Positions 7,656 through 16,103 of a stretch of DNA of 36,931 bases are shown here, in pieces. The stretch is from Phycisphaerales bacterium (GTDB lineage Bacteria > Planctomycetota > Phycisphaerae > Phycisphaerales > UBA1924), in NCBI GenBank assembly GCA_013360695.1, contig JABWBC010000020.1:1-36931 (forward strand), given 5' to 3'. Below the pieces are notes generated by a model, which saw nothing but the letters and a program-made list of their open reading frames with translations, searched no databases and was not told where the DNA came from. Both the position numbers and the translations under genes were made by a program. Numbering within the stretch: the first letter of the stretch is position 1; every line of letters starts with the position of its first letter.

Positions 7656-9152
7656 TCAGGCGCGACGACGACGAGCGGCGGCCAGGGCGCCCAGGCCCAG
7701 GACCGCGGCCGCACCCGGCGCGGGGATGATCGAGGGATCAACATACATGGCGAGCAACTGGCCGCCCTCGTACTGCTCGCCGCTGACCGAATAGTGGGCC
7801 TGGTCCGAGAGAAGGAACCAACCCTGGCCGAGGATGTCGGTCGCGTCGATGATGCCCGAAGACTCTTCATCGCGCGTCAGGAATCCCGACGAGGTGGAGT
7901 CGAAGCGGAAGGGGTCGTGCTCGGCGATCTTGACCAGGCCGGCGGACGCGGTGTCGTAGAGCCAGATCGCGCCGAGCGGATCCTGCCCGCCGATGTCCTC
8001 CTGGATGAGGATTCGACCGAGGTTGTCGATGCAGATGTTGTCCATCATGTTGGGGCCGGAGACAAAGCCGTCGACCAGCATGTCGATCTGCCCGCCCATG
8101 GTGGGGTTGGTGATGTCATCAAAGCGCATGCGGTACAGCCGCGAGTGGCCTTCCTGGCTGGCGGAGTTGAAGCGATCGGTGGTGACAAAGTAGAAGTCGT
8201 TCTCGTGCCCGATGCGGTGGTCCCACGCGCCGTCCTCGGGGCGGAGGAAGTTGGTCACGCTGTTGGTGTTGGATTCGTTGTTGAGATCGGCGCCGGACTT
8301 GTTGGCGACGTTGCCGTGGTCGAAGAGGTCGAAGCGCCCCGAGGCGCCGGACGCGCGGACCTCGGTCGGAAGGCCGCTGACGCGCACGCCGTAGAGGTTG
8401 CCGTCGGAGAGGCCGGCGCGTTCGATGTCATTGCCGGAGCTCTGCTTGTTGCCGACGTACATGTAGACCTGGCCGGGCGTGGAGTCATCGGTGCCCATGA
8501 CAACGGTCTTGGCCTGGGCCTTGGGATTCGCGATGGAGTTTTCCCAGGAGAATCGCCCGAGGTAGGGGAGCTGATAGGACTGGTTCTGGTTGGCGCCGGT
8601 GACGATGTGCGCGAACGCGCGCCCTTCGCTGCCGCTCTCCTCGCCATTCATGAGAATGCGGGCGTCGGTGCCGAGATTCCCGAACTTGTAGGCGCTGGGC
8701 TTGGCCAGGTCGGCCGAGCAGAGGCGGTTGTACTGGGTGGTGCCCTGCGAATAACCCGTGCCGTTCCAGGTATGAACATCGGAGGCGCTGGTGTTGTGGT
8801 CGCGGCCGGAGATCACGGTGCGGGTCGCGGCGTCGATCGACCAGCGTGAGACAAACCCGCCCGTCGAGCCGTGGGCGCGGACGCCGCCGGACGCGGCGGG
8901 GATCTCGTGATTGACCAGGAAGGTGAAGGTGCCGTCGCCGTTGGCGAACGCGCCGGTGCCGTCGGGGATACCGACCATCTTGTAGCCGCCGATGACGTCG
9001 CCGGCCGTGAGCAGGCTCTGGGTCACCACGCCCGCGCGGGTGGGGAGCACGTAGGGGGACTGCGAACTGCTGGGGCCTGTGAGCTGGGCAAAGGTGGTGC
9101 CGGCGACGCACGCCAGCGCGAGGGCAAACGAACCACGGGCCAGGGTCGACAT
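7656..9152 (-). CDS. Secreted PhoX/DUF839-like protein with PEP-CTERM-like tail
   Basis: This 498-aa protein has a signal peptide in residues 1-23 (MSTLARGSFALALACVAGTTFA). The body resembles the PhoX/DUF839 family: an early LVNHEI segment, a conserved GATTRNG-like glycine-rich stretch (here HGSTGGFVSRWSID), LMNGEESGSEGR, and late acidic motifs (FFLRPEDGAWD-like region, DNICIDNLGRILIQED). PhoX members are calcium- and iron-dependent phosphatases with a propeller fold, but the active-site residues cannot be confirmed here, so phosphatase activity is only a possibility. The C-terminus is IPAPGAAAV, a short hydrophobic stretch and RRRRA, a PEP-CTERM-like tail. Start ATG 9152 has AGGAG 7 bases upstream; a TTG two codons earlier is less likely. 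It probably acts on the cell surface. Confidence 0.75.
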   Translation of the reverse strand: MSTLARGSFALALACVAGTTFAQLTGPSSSQSPYVLPTRAGVVTQSLLTAGDVIGGYKMVGIPDGTGAFANGDGTFTFLVNHEIPAASGGVRAHGSTGGFVSRWSIDAATRTVISGRDHNTSASDVHTWNGTGYSQGTTQYNRLCSADLAKPSAYKFGNLGTDARILMNGEESGSEGRAFAHIVTGANQNQSYQLPYLGRFSWENSIANPKAQAKTVVMGTDDSTPGQVYMYVGNKQSSGNDIERAGLSDGNLYGVRVSGLPTEVRASGASGRFDLFDHGNVANKSGADLNNESNTNSVTNFLRPEDGAWDHRIGHENDFYFVTTDRFNSASQEGHSRLYRMRFDDITNPTMGGQIDMLVDGFVSGPNMMDNICIDNLGRILIQEDIGGQDPLGAIWLYDTASAGLVKIAEHDPFRFDSTSSGFLTRDEESSGIIDATDILGQGWFLLSDQAHYSVSGEQYEGGQLLAMYVDPSIIPAPGAAAVLGLGALAAARRRRA

Positions 9153-9508
9153 GTTCAATCTCCTCTTCTTCTCTTGAGCAGTATTGCGGACGGCCGCTTG
9201 TCGCGCACACCGGCGACCGGAAACGTGGCCGATCCGACGCGAGGAGTAAACACGCGATTCACGCGCGGTTTGTCAGGGCTCCCGAAAGCCGGCGCAAAGA
9301 GTCCGATAGCGAAGCGTGAGATCGCGATGGTCTGGGCGTCGGGTTTCGGTGGTGTCGGGCGTTCGCCCGAAGCGTCGGAGTCGAGCCGCGCTGCCTGTTC
9401 CCAACCCGAGTCCCAAACTCATTCGGTGTGCGTTCGCTTTTCGTCGGCAACCTCTAGGGAATCCGGGCCGCATCTTGTACGATGGATGGTTCAGACAGGA
9501 GACTCGCG
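9153..9508. other. Divergent intergenic region
   Basis: This 356-base gap lies between divergent secreted-protein genes and contains no convincing ORF. It holds a perfect GC-rich inverted repeat (TCGGGCG TT CGCCCGA, 9355-9370), a -10-like TACGAT at 9478-9483, and GGAG ahead of the 9509 start. Both promoters must lie here. I see nothing else I can name. Confidence 0.5.
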
Positions 9509-12118
9509 ATGTCATCGAAACTGCTCCTCGCCGCGATTGCGGCGTTCGTGTTGGCCGCCTTTTCAACCGTTCCCGCTTCGGCCCGCGAGGGCTTGGAGGC
9601 TGCGTCGACCTCGCCGTCGGACCAGGCGCAGCCCGCCGGGATCGCTTCGACCAAGGTCGGCGACCTGCCACGTTCAAACCTCGATCTGAGCAAGGCCGAG
9701 CTCCAGCCGATCGAGTGGACCCCCGCCGCGTCCGGCCACTGGTTCGCCACGCTGGTGCTGAACGGCGAGGAACTCCTGCTCGATCTGGAGTCCTCATCCG
9801 TCCGAGCGCCCGGCTTCTCGCTTCAGTCGTCGCACGCCGGCCAGATGATCGACCTGCCTACGCCCAGCGTCACGACTCACCGCGGCCAGATCGTGGATCG
9901 TCCGGGATCGCTGGTCGCGGTGTCGTTCGTCGCGTCGGGTGTCCACGCCGTCATCGATCCGGGCGACGGCACGATCTGGTACATGCAGCCTCTCGTCGAG
10001 ATCGACGCCGGCGCCAACCCGATCGACCACGTCGTCTATCGCTCCGACGCGATCAAGGCGACCGGGCACTCGTGCGGCGGGGCGCTCGAAGTGCCCGACC
10101 GCGTGAAGAAGCAAGCGCCGGGCGGCTTCGACACCCGCGCCGACTGCCTGCGCCAGGCCCAGATCGGCATTGACATGGACTTCACCTACTACGGGCAGCA
10201 CGGCTCGGACCCCGTCCAGTGCCTCGCCTATGCCGAGAGCATCATCAACGGCATGAACGTGATCTACAACCGCGACGTCAACGTCCACTTCATCATCAGC
10301 GCCAGCATCGTGCGCACCGACAACACGCTCTACAACACCGCCGACATCGGCGCCCTGCTCGGGCAGATCCAGAACGAGTGGACCACGGTCCAGCGCTTCA
10401 AGCCGCGCGACTGCGCCCACCTCTTCACCGGTCAGCCGACGGGCGGCGTGATCGGCCTGGCCTGGGTCGATGTCGTCTGCAACTTCAGCTATGAGTACGC
10501 CGTCTCCAACATCGGTTTCACGGGCGATCTTGGCGCGCTGGTCGGCCTGGTGTCGCACGAGGTCGGGCACAACTTCGCGGCCGGACACTGCGACGGCTCG
10601 CCCGATTGCTCGATCATGTGCTCCGGCCTGGGCGGGTGCGCCGGCAACCTGAGCGCGTTCAGCGAGACCGTGATCCCCTCGCTCAAGTACGCCGCCGCCC
10701 GCGGGTGTCTTGAAACCGTCGGTCCCGCCCCGGTCCAGGGCGGCCCGGGCGCGATCGCCAATTCCTACACCATCTCTTCCAACGTGCCCACGCGCCTGGA
10801 CGTCATGTCGAACGACGCCGATCCCAACTGCGACCCGCTCTCGTTCGTGTCGTTCCCAGGCACGACCCAGGCCGGCGCGACCCTCTCCATCTCATCGGGC
10901 ACCGGCACGGGCGGACGCGACGAGCTTCTCTACACGCCACGCGTCGACGCCAGCGGCTACGACACGTTCCTCTACACCATCCAGGACACCGCGGGCGCCC
11001 AGGCGACCGCGCGCGTCTACATCAGCAACCAGACCCTGCGCGACCCCGACAACGCCGGCAACACCTCGCCCGGCCTGGTCGCCAGCTACTACCGCGCCGG
11101 TGGGCAGAACGCGCTCCCGGATTTCGCGGCCCTCTCGCCCTACAAGTCCGCGACCATCGGCGCGGTCGACTTCCCCCGCGCGTACCTCAACTTGCTCGGC
11201 TCCGGGCGCAAGAGCCTCTTTGGCGCGCTCATCCAGGGAACGATCAACATCCCCGCCACCGATTCCTACTCCTTCTTCACCGACTCGGAAGACGGCTCGA
11301 TGCTCTGGATCGACGGGCAGGCCGTGGTCAAGAACGACTTCCTCCGCAACAGCATGACCGAGGCCTCGGGCTCGATCGCGCTGGCCGCCGGCCCGCACAG
11401 CTTCATGGTCGAATACTTCGCCGGCTCGACGTTCTGGGGCGGCCTGATCTCGTCGTGGCAGAGTTCGACGCACTCCAAGCAGGTGATCCCGAGCACCGCG
11501 TTCGCAGGCCCGCTCAGCATCGATTACTTCGACCTGCCCGCGGGGCTCTCGGCGCTCCCGAGCTTCGACGACCGCGCGCCCTACAAGACCTCGATCGTCG
11601 CCGAGGTCAACCAGCCCTCAACCTCGGGCTTCTTGCTCGACAGCGAGCGAAAGGACGACCTGCTCGCCGCGTTCGACGGCTACTTCGTCGCGCCCACCGA
11701 GGGGCTCTACACGCTCTACACGCAGTCCGACGACGGCTCAAAGCTCTACATCGGCACCAACCTCGTCGCCAATGCCGATGGTCTGCACGGCATGGTCGAA
11801 GTGGGGGGAACCGTCAATCTCAAGGCCGGAACGCACAAACTCCGCGTTGAGTGGTTCGAGGCCGGCGGCGCGGGCGGGCTGATCCTGAGCGTGGCCGGAC
11901 CAAACATCGCCAAGCAGGTCATCCCCGCCTCAATGCTCGTGCACAGCAATCCGTGCCTGTCGGACTTCAACAACGACGGGTTCATCAACGGCGACGATTA
12001 CGATCTTTTCGCCGAGTCGTTCGACAACGCCGATGCGGCCGCCGACGTGAACGACGACGGCTTCGTCAACGGCGATGACTACGACGCCTTCGCCGAGGCC
12101 TTCGACGCGGGGTGCTAA
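9509..12118 (+). CDS. Secreted M12B-like zinc metalloprotease with two PA14 domains and Gly-Cys dockerin-like tail
   Basis: This 869-aa protein has a signal peptide in residues about 1-24 (FSTVPASA). A propeptide-like region runs to about residue 200. The catalytic domain follows, with HEVGHNFAAGH at residues 350-360, three zinc-binding His and the catalytic Glu, and then SIMC about 12 residues later as the likely Met-turn. This layout fits reprolysin/adamalysin-type (M12B) peptidases. A bacterial Ig-like segment covers about 415-510 (DVMSNDADPNCDPLSF). Two PA14 domains (about 523-665 and 666-812; note SEDGSMLWIDGQ and SDDGSKLYIGTN) probably bind carbohydrate or calcium. The last 55 residues are the EF-hand tail. 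Unusually, the conserved Gly of HExxHxxGxxH is Ala. ATG 9509 leads straight into the signal peptide and has GGAG upstream. I infer a surface-attached protease. Confidence 0.85.
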   Translation: MSSKLLLAAIAAFVLAAFSTVPASAREGLEAASTSPSDQAQPAGIASTKVGDLPRSNLDLSKAELQPIEWTPAASGHWFATLVLNGEELLLDLESSSVRAPGFSLQSSHAGQMIDLPTPSVTTHRGQIVDRPGSLVAVSFVASGVHAVIDPGDGTIWYMQPLVEIDAGANPIDHVVYRSDAIKATGHSCGGALEVPDRVKKQAPGGFDTRADCLRQAQIGIDMDFTYYGQHGSDPVQCLAYAESIINGMNVIYNRDVNVHFIISASIVRTDNTLYNTADIGALLGQIQNEWTTVQRFKPRDCAHLFTGQPTGGVIGLAWVDVVCNFSYEYAVSNIGFTGDLGALVGLVSHEVGHNFAAGHCDGSPDCSIMCSGLGGCAGNLSAFSETVIPSLKYAAARGCLETVGPAPVQGGPGAIANSYTISSNVPTRLDVMSNDADPNCDPLSFVSFPGTTQAGATLSISSGTGTGGRDELLYTPRVDASGYDTFLYTIQDTAGAQATARVYISNQTLRDPDNAGNTSPGLVASYYRAGGQNALPDFAALSPYKSATIGAVDFPRAYLNLLGSGRKSLFGALIQGTINIPATDSYSFFTDSEDGSMLWIDGQAVVKNDFLRNSMTEASGSIALAAGPHSFMVEYFAGSTFWGGLISSWQSSTHSKQVIPSTAFAGPLSIDYFDLPAGLSALPSFDDRAPYKTSIVAEVNQPSTSGFLLDSERKDDLLAAFDGYFVAPTEGLYTLYTQSDDGSKLYIGTNLVANADGLHGMVEVGGTVNLKAGTHKLRVEWFEAGGAGGLILSVAGPNIAKQVIPASMLVHSNPCLSDFNNDGFINGDDYDLFAESFDNADAAADVNDDGFVNGDDYDAFAEAFDAGC

Positions 12119-12315
12119 ACGGCGAGCGCTCCGGCGAGCGGTCGTCCGAGGCGCGGTTATGGGGCTTCGAGGCGATGGCGGTCGCGCCGGTCCGCTGCTC
12201 GCGATGGCGTCGTCCTGATCGCCCTCGGTTTGAGCCCCAATTGGCATTGGAGGCGGTATCGGCATCGAGTAATCTGATGCCCGGTGCGTTCGCCTTCTTG
12301 CCCGCGAGAACTCAC

Positions 12316-13059
12316 ATGAACAAGCTCCTTGCCGCGTCGCTGCTGATCTTGACCGCCCAATCCGCCAGCGCCCAGTTCGTGTTTCACGACTCGTTCTCAC
12401 CCGCGCCCTCGCCGCTTTGGCGGAACGAACGCGGCGCCTGGGCGGGCGACGGGGATCGCTACTTTGCGACCAACCCATCCAACAACCCGCCCACGCTGAC
12501 GTCACTGACATACCAGCACAACGACTTCGAGATCACCGTCGACATCTCCGATGTCAGCGATGGCGGCATCTGGCTCCACATCGACGACCTGGCCCTGAAC
12601 GGCGTGCTGCTCGTCACCGGCGGCTTCGGCTCCACGGGCACGGGCCTGTACTGGCACATCATGACCAACGGCGGATACTCCCCTCCGATCAATCAAGTGT
12701 CCGGGTTGTTCAACCAAGGCGACGACATCCGCGTCCGCGTCGTCGCCGTGGGCGATCACTACGACGCTTACCTCAACGGCTCGCCAACTCCCGCGACGTC
12801 GCTCACGGTTCCCAGCCCGAAATCCGGCTACGCCGGACTCTACGACTTCAACTCGGCCTGGCAGTCCTTCGATTCGGTCACGCTCATCTTCCCCTGCCTG
12901 GCCGACTTCAACTCCGACAACTTCGTCAACGGCGACGATTACGACTCCTTCGCCTCGATGTTCGAATCCGCCGACCTCGGCGCGGACCTCAACCGCGACG
13001 GCTTCGTGAACGGCGACGACTACGACCTCTTCGCGTCCCACTTCGAGGAAGGGTGCTGA
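12316..13059 (+). CDS. Secreted lectin-like protein with Gly-Cys dockerin-like tail
   Basis: This 247-aa protein has a signal peptide in residues 1-20 (MNKLLAASLLILTAQSASAQ). Residues about 22-193 form a single beta-sandwich-like domain (FHDSFSPAPSPLW, FEITVDISDVSDGGIWLHID, DDIRVRVVAVGDHYDAYLNG, GYAGLYDFNSAWQSFDSVTL). This is the pattern of LamG/concanavalin-type or DUF1080-like glycan-binding modules, although the exact family is unsure. The last 53 residues are the two-repeat EF-hand tail ending in EEGC. ATG 12316 is the only start that exposes the signal peptide; a longer reading would overlap the previous gene. It sits 197 bases behind the metalloprotease gene on the same strand. Confidence 0.8.
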   Translation: MNKLLAASLLILTAQSASAQFVFHDSFSPAPSPLWRNERGAWAGDGDRYFATNPSNNPPTLTSLTYQHNDFEITVDISDVSDGGIWLHIDDLALNGVLLVTGGFGSTGTGLYWHIMTNGGYSPPINQVSGLFNQGDDIRVRVVAVGDHYDAYLNGSPTPATSLTVPSPKSGYAGLYDFNSAWQSFDSVTLIFPCLADFNSDNFVNGDDYDSFASMFESADLGADLNRDGFVNGDDYDLFASHFEEGC

Positions 13060-13112
13060 CGAAAGTCACTCGGCGTCAGGCACCGGGCACCAGACAAGTC
13101 CAACCGGTCATC

Positions 13113-13150
13113 GAGCCGGCGATGCTCGCTTGATCGAGCTCGCCCGGCTC
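13113..13150. terminator. Possible bidirectional hairpin between convergent genes
   Basis: GAGCCGG (13113-13119) pairs with CCGGCTC (13144-13150), and the inner arms GCTCG (13124-13128) and CGAGC (13135-13139) close a six-base loop. The hairpin overlaps the stop codon of the minus-strand transporter and follows the plus-strand 12316 gene. It has no T run, so it is only terminator-like. Confidence 0.35.
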
Positions 13151-14591
13151 AGGCCTTGGATTCCTGACCCGGCAGCTTGCCGCCCGCGTTGCCCGCGTGC
13201 CGCTGCATCACCCCGAGCACCACCGCCGTCGCGATCCAGAGCAAGGAGAGCGGCATCCACAGCGTCCACGACGGGAGGGCGGCCTTGAGCCCGATCCATC
13301 CACTGACCTTCCCCAGCCACGTCGGCGCCCAACCGCCCAGCATGTCGCCCGCGCGATACACGAACGTGTCGATGAACGCCTTGGACTTGTACTTCTCGTC
13401 GGGTGAGAGCGGCGTATACAGCACCTCGCGGGCCGGGCGATCGACCGCGTAGTGCATCCCGCGTCGCACGACCTGATAGCTGTACAACACCGGCACGCTC
13501 CCGGTCACCGCCAGCGCGCCGAAGCCGCAGAACGTGATCGCGGGCAGAACCGCCAGCGTGCCCCCCACGCCGAGAAGCCGGATGATCTGGCGCGTCAGAA
13601 AGAGCTGGGTGCCGAGCGTCAGCAGGTTGGTGTAGAGATCGAGATTGGCGAAGGCCTTGGTGCGCGCCGCGGCGTCGGGGAACTTCTCCGCGATCATGTT
13701 CGCCTGCTCGACATAGATAAACGTGCTCGTGATCGTGAACAGGAGCATGTAGAGCGAGAGCGTCTGCAGATAGCGGCTTCCCACGATGAGCCGGAACCCC
13801 GCCAACGCGTCGGCGGTCGGCTCACGCTCCTCGGCGCGCGCCGCCGCGCCCGACCTCCACGCCTCGCCACGCTTGATCAACGAGCCGGCGCACAGGATCG
13901 CCGCCTGCAGCGGCACGAGCGCCGCCAGGAACACCCACTCGCGCTCCACCTTGGGAAACTCCACCGGCGTCCACGCCGCCGGCTTTTCGCCGAACGGCCA
14001 CTCCAGCGAGAGGCTCCCGCCCAGGAGCGAGTTCACGATGATCGGCCCGCAGATCGCGCCGAGCGTCCCGCCCACAGCGATCACGCCGAACACCTTCTTG
14101 GCCCGGTCGCGCCCGAACACGTCGGCCATGATCGACCAGAAGATCGACACCACGAACAGGTTGAACACGCTCAGCCAGATGTAAAAGGCATAACCCAGCG
14201 AATGCAGGGTCTCCGCGGGGAGCAGCCTCGTCGCCGCGAAGAACGCCACGATGTTGAGCCCGAAGAAGTAGTGCGTGATCGGGACAAACCGGCGCCGCGG
14301 GAACTTCGAGACCAGGAACGCATACGCCGGGTTCACCAGCAGCATCACGACCAGCGTCGCGGTCATCAGCCACGGGAGCTTGTCCGCGCCCCGCTCGATC
14401 GCCATCGTCTCGCGGATGGGGCGCAGCATGTAGTAGCTCGTCAGGATAAAGAAGAAGTACGCCGCGGCCAGAAGCAGCACCCGCCAGGGCACGCCCCCCG
14501 TGAACCCCCCGGCGTCGGGCGAGCCGGGGTGGCCCGCGCCGCCCGGAGCCGCATGTGCGACGCTTGAATTCTGGCCGCTCGTTTCACCCAC
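13149..14591 (-). CDS. MFS/nucleotide-transporter-like membrane protein (Npt1/Npt2 type)
   Basis: This protein of about 480 aa has roughly 12 hydrophobic helices. The first helices (VPWRVLLLAAAYFFFILTSYY, MLRPIRETMAI) and the segment AIERGADKLPWLMTAT match bacterial NTP/NDP-exchange transporter-like MFS proteins. Many such proteins in free-living bacteria have no proven substrate, so nucleotide transport is not established. Long cytoplasmic or periplasmic loops lie around residues 150-215. GTG 14591 was chosen as start because a purine-rich AGAAAGG lies upstream. The frame remains open far upstream, but that stretch is the antisense of the neighbouring epimerase gene and is not credible as protein. 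A TTG about 19 codons earlier is an alternative. The gene is divergent from the 14736 gene. Confidence 0.75.
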   Translation of the reverse strand: MGETSGQNSSVAHAAPGGAGHPGSPDAGGFTGGVPWRVLLLAAAYFFFILTSYYMLRPIRETMAIERGADKLPWLMTATLVVMLLVNPAYAFLVSKFPRRRFVPITHYFFGLNIVAFFAATRLLPAETLHSLGYAFYIWLSVFNLFVVSIFWSIMADVFGRDRAKKVFGVIAVGGTLGAICGPIIVNSLLGGSLSLEWPFGEKPAAWTPVEFPKVEREWVFLAALVPLQAAILCAGSLIKRGEAWRSGAAARAEEREPTADALAGFRLIVGSRYLQTLSLYMLLFTITSTFIYVEQANMIAEKFPDAAARTKAFANLDLYTNLLTLGTQLFLTRQIIRLLGVGGTLAVLPAITFCGFGALAVTGSVPVLYSYQVVRRGMHYAVDRPAREVLYTPLSPDEKYKSKAFIDTFVYRAGDMLGGWAPTWLGKVSGWIGLKAALPSWTLWMPLSLLWIATAVVLGVMQRHAGNAGGKLPGQESKA

Positions 14592-14637
14592 GCGATCCGC
14601 CTTTCTCGCCGCGTTCCCCGCCCGATGGTGCTTTTCG

Positions 14638-14643
14638 TACAAT
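14638..14643 (+). promoter_or_regulatory. -10-like TACAAT upstream of the Tat epimerase gene
   Basis: TACAAT matches the vegetative -10 box at 5 of 6 positions and lies in the 144-base divergent gap, 92 bases ahead of the 14736 start. No convincing -35 box is present. The surrounding GTACAAT resembles sequences ahead of several other genes in this window. Confidence 0.3.
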
Positions 14644-14735
14644 CCGCCCGCAACCCCGCGTGCGGAGGTTGGTACAACTCCCCCGCACGCTACGCTGCGG
14701 CCTGGCCGCACCATCTTCGCAGAAAGGTCGAATCC

Positions 14736-15956
14736 ATGCACAGCAACCGTCGGCTCTTCCTGGCGTCTTCGTCCCTGGCCGTCGCCGGGCTGGCGATCGG
14801 CGCCCGTCGCCTTCACGCCGCCGCGCCCGCCGCGCCCAAGAAGATCCTGATTCTGGGCGGCACCGGCTTCCTCGGGCCCGCCGTCACCGCCGCCGCCCAG
14901 GCCCGCGGGCACAGCGTCTCGCTCTTCAACCGCGGCAAGACCGAAAAGGTCCTGCACACCAAGACCGACAACACCGAGCGGTTCTACGGCAATCGCGACC
15001 CCAACAAAACCGCCGACGAAAAAGACCCCGCCTCCGCCAAGGGGCTCGAGTCGCTCAAGGGCCACTCCTGGGACGCCGTCGTTGACACATCGGGCTACTT
15101 CCCGCGCATGGTGAAGGCGTCGGCCGAGCTCCTGGCGCCGAGCGTGAAGCAGTACGTGTTCATCAGCTCCGTCTCCGTCTACGCCGACAACAGCACACCC
15201 AGCGCCGACACCTCCTCCGCCGTCGGGAAGATGGCCGACGAAACCGTCGAGACCTTTGGCGCTTCGTTCGAGAACTACGGCCCGGCCAAGGCGCTCTGCG
15301 AGCAGGCCGCCGAGGCCGCCATGCCCGGGCGAGTCACCAACGTCCGCCCCGGCCTCATCGTTGGGCCCGGCGACCCGACCGGCCGCTTCACCTACTGGCC
15401 CGTCCGCGTGTCCCGCGGCGGCGAGGTCCTCTCGCCCGGCACGCCCAACGACCCGCTCCAGATGGTCGACGTCCGCGACCTGGCCGAGTGGATCATCCAT
15501 CTCATCGAGTCCGGCACCATGGGCGTCTTCGACGCCATCTCGCCCCAGAACCCAGCCGGCAAGCCCGGCTTCACGATGGGCATGCTCCTCGACGCCTGCA
15601 AGCAAGCCTCGAACTCGAACGCGACTTTCACCTGGTGCGACACCGAGTTCCTGACCGCCCAGCAGGTCTCGCCGTGGGGCGACATGCCCCTCTGGATCCC
15701 GCCGATCGGCGAGAGCGCGGGCTTCCACACGCGAAACATCCAGAAGTCGCTCGACGCCGGCCTGAAGATGCGCCCCGTCGTCGACACCTGCAAGGCGACG
15801 CTGGACTGGTTCAACTCCGTGCCCGAGGGCGATCGCCTGAAGAATCTCGCGGGCATCAAGCCCGACCGCGAAGCCGCGGTGCTCAAAGCGTGGCACGATC
15901 GTGACAAGGCCAAGCCCGCGGAAGAACCCAAGAAGGAAGAAAAGGCCGCGGGCTGA
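14736..15956 (+). CDS. Tat-exported NAD-dependent epimerase/dehydratase-like protein
   Basis: This 406-aa protein has a twin-arginine signal (NRRLFLASSSLAVAGLAIGARRLHA), so it is exported folded with its cofactor. The Rossmann loop GGTGFLG sits at residues 41-47. YGPAK at 181-185 supplies the Tyr and Lys of the extended SDR catalytic pair, and VFISSVSVY just before it is the typical strand. The C-terminal part (LQMVDVRDLAEWI) matches the substrate half of NAD-dependent epimerase/dehydratases. The C-terminus is Lys/Glu-rich. Substrate unknown; a sugar nucleotide is the usual class, but a periplasmic location makes a nucleotide sugar unlikely. ATG 14736 has AGAAAGG upstream. A strong terminator follows, so this is probably a single-gene transcript. 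Confidence 0.85.
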   Translation: MHSNRRLFLASSSLAVAGLAIGARRLHAAAPAAPKKILILGGTGFLGPAVTAAAQARGHSVSLFNRGKTEKVLHTKTDNTERFYGNRDPNKTADEKDPASAKGLESLKGHSWDAVVDTSGYFPRMVKASAELLAPSVKQYVFISSVSVYADNSTPSADTSSAVGKMADETVETFGASFENYGPAKALCEQAAEAAMPGRVTNVRPGLIVGPGDPTGRFTYWPVRVSRGGEVLSPGTPNDPLQMVDVRDLAEWIIHLIESGTMGVFDAISPQNPAGKPGFTMGMLLDACKQASNSNATFTWCDTEFLTAQQVSPWGDMPLWIPPIGESAGFHTRNIQKSLDAGLKMRPVVDTCKATLDWFNSVPEGDRLKNLAGIKPDREAAVLKAWHDRDKAKPAEEPKKEEKAAG

Positions 15957-15988
15957 GCGGTTGGCCCTGAATGCCGGCGTTTCCGACG

Positions 15989-16016
15989 AGCCCGATCCCG
16001 CGATCGGGCTTTTTTT
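15989..16016 (+). terminator. Rho-independent terminator after the Tat epimerase gene
   Basis: AGCCCGATC (15989-15997), a four-base loop CCGC, then GATCGGGCT (16002-16010) form a perfect nine-base stem, followed directly by a seven-T run. It lies 33 bases past the stop at 15956. Confidence 0.9.
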
Positions 16017-16076
16017 CGTTCGTGAATGGGGCCGCTCTGGGCCGCAACTCGCATCCGCGCGGGCGGTTCAATCGAG

Positions 16077-16082
16077 TACCAT
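16077..16082 (+). promoter_or_regulatory. -10-like TACCAT upstream of the lipoprotein gene
   Basis: TACCAT sits between the terminator at 15989-16016 and the ATG at 16104, leaving a leader of about 15 bases. The G-rich stretch GGGGGGG (16091-16097) would serve as the ribosome site. It is supported by position and a 4/6 match only. Confidence 0.3.
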
Positions 16083-16103
16083 CGTGCCAGCGGGGGGGTG
16101 TCG

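Noticed and set aside
6101-7729. Plus-strand 542-codon frame opposite the FG-GAP gene
   Set aside because: Its composition is rich in Arg, Ala, Glu and His as in antisense frames of GC-rich genes; the minus-strand gene has signal peptide, ribosome site and domain repeats.
14592-15896. Upstream extension of the transporter reading frame (long N-terminal addition to the gene at 13149)
   Set aside because: The extra 435 codons are the exact antisense of the epimerase-like gene and have a composition unlike a protein; the transporter begins near the GTG at 14591.
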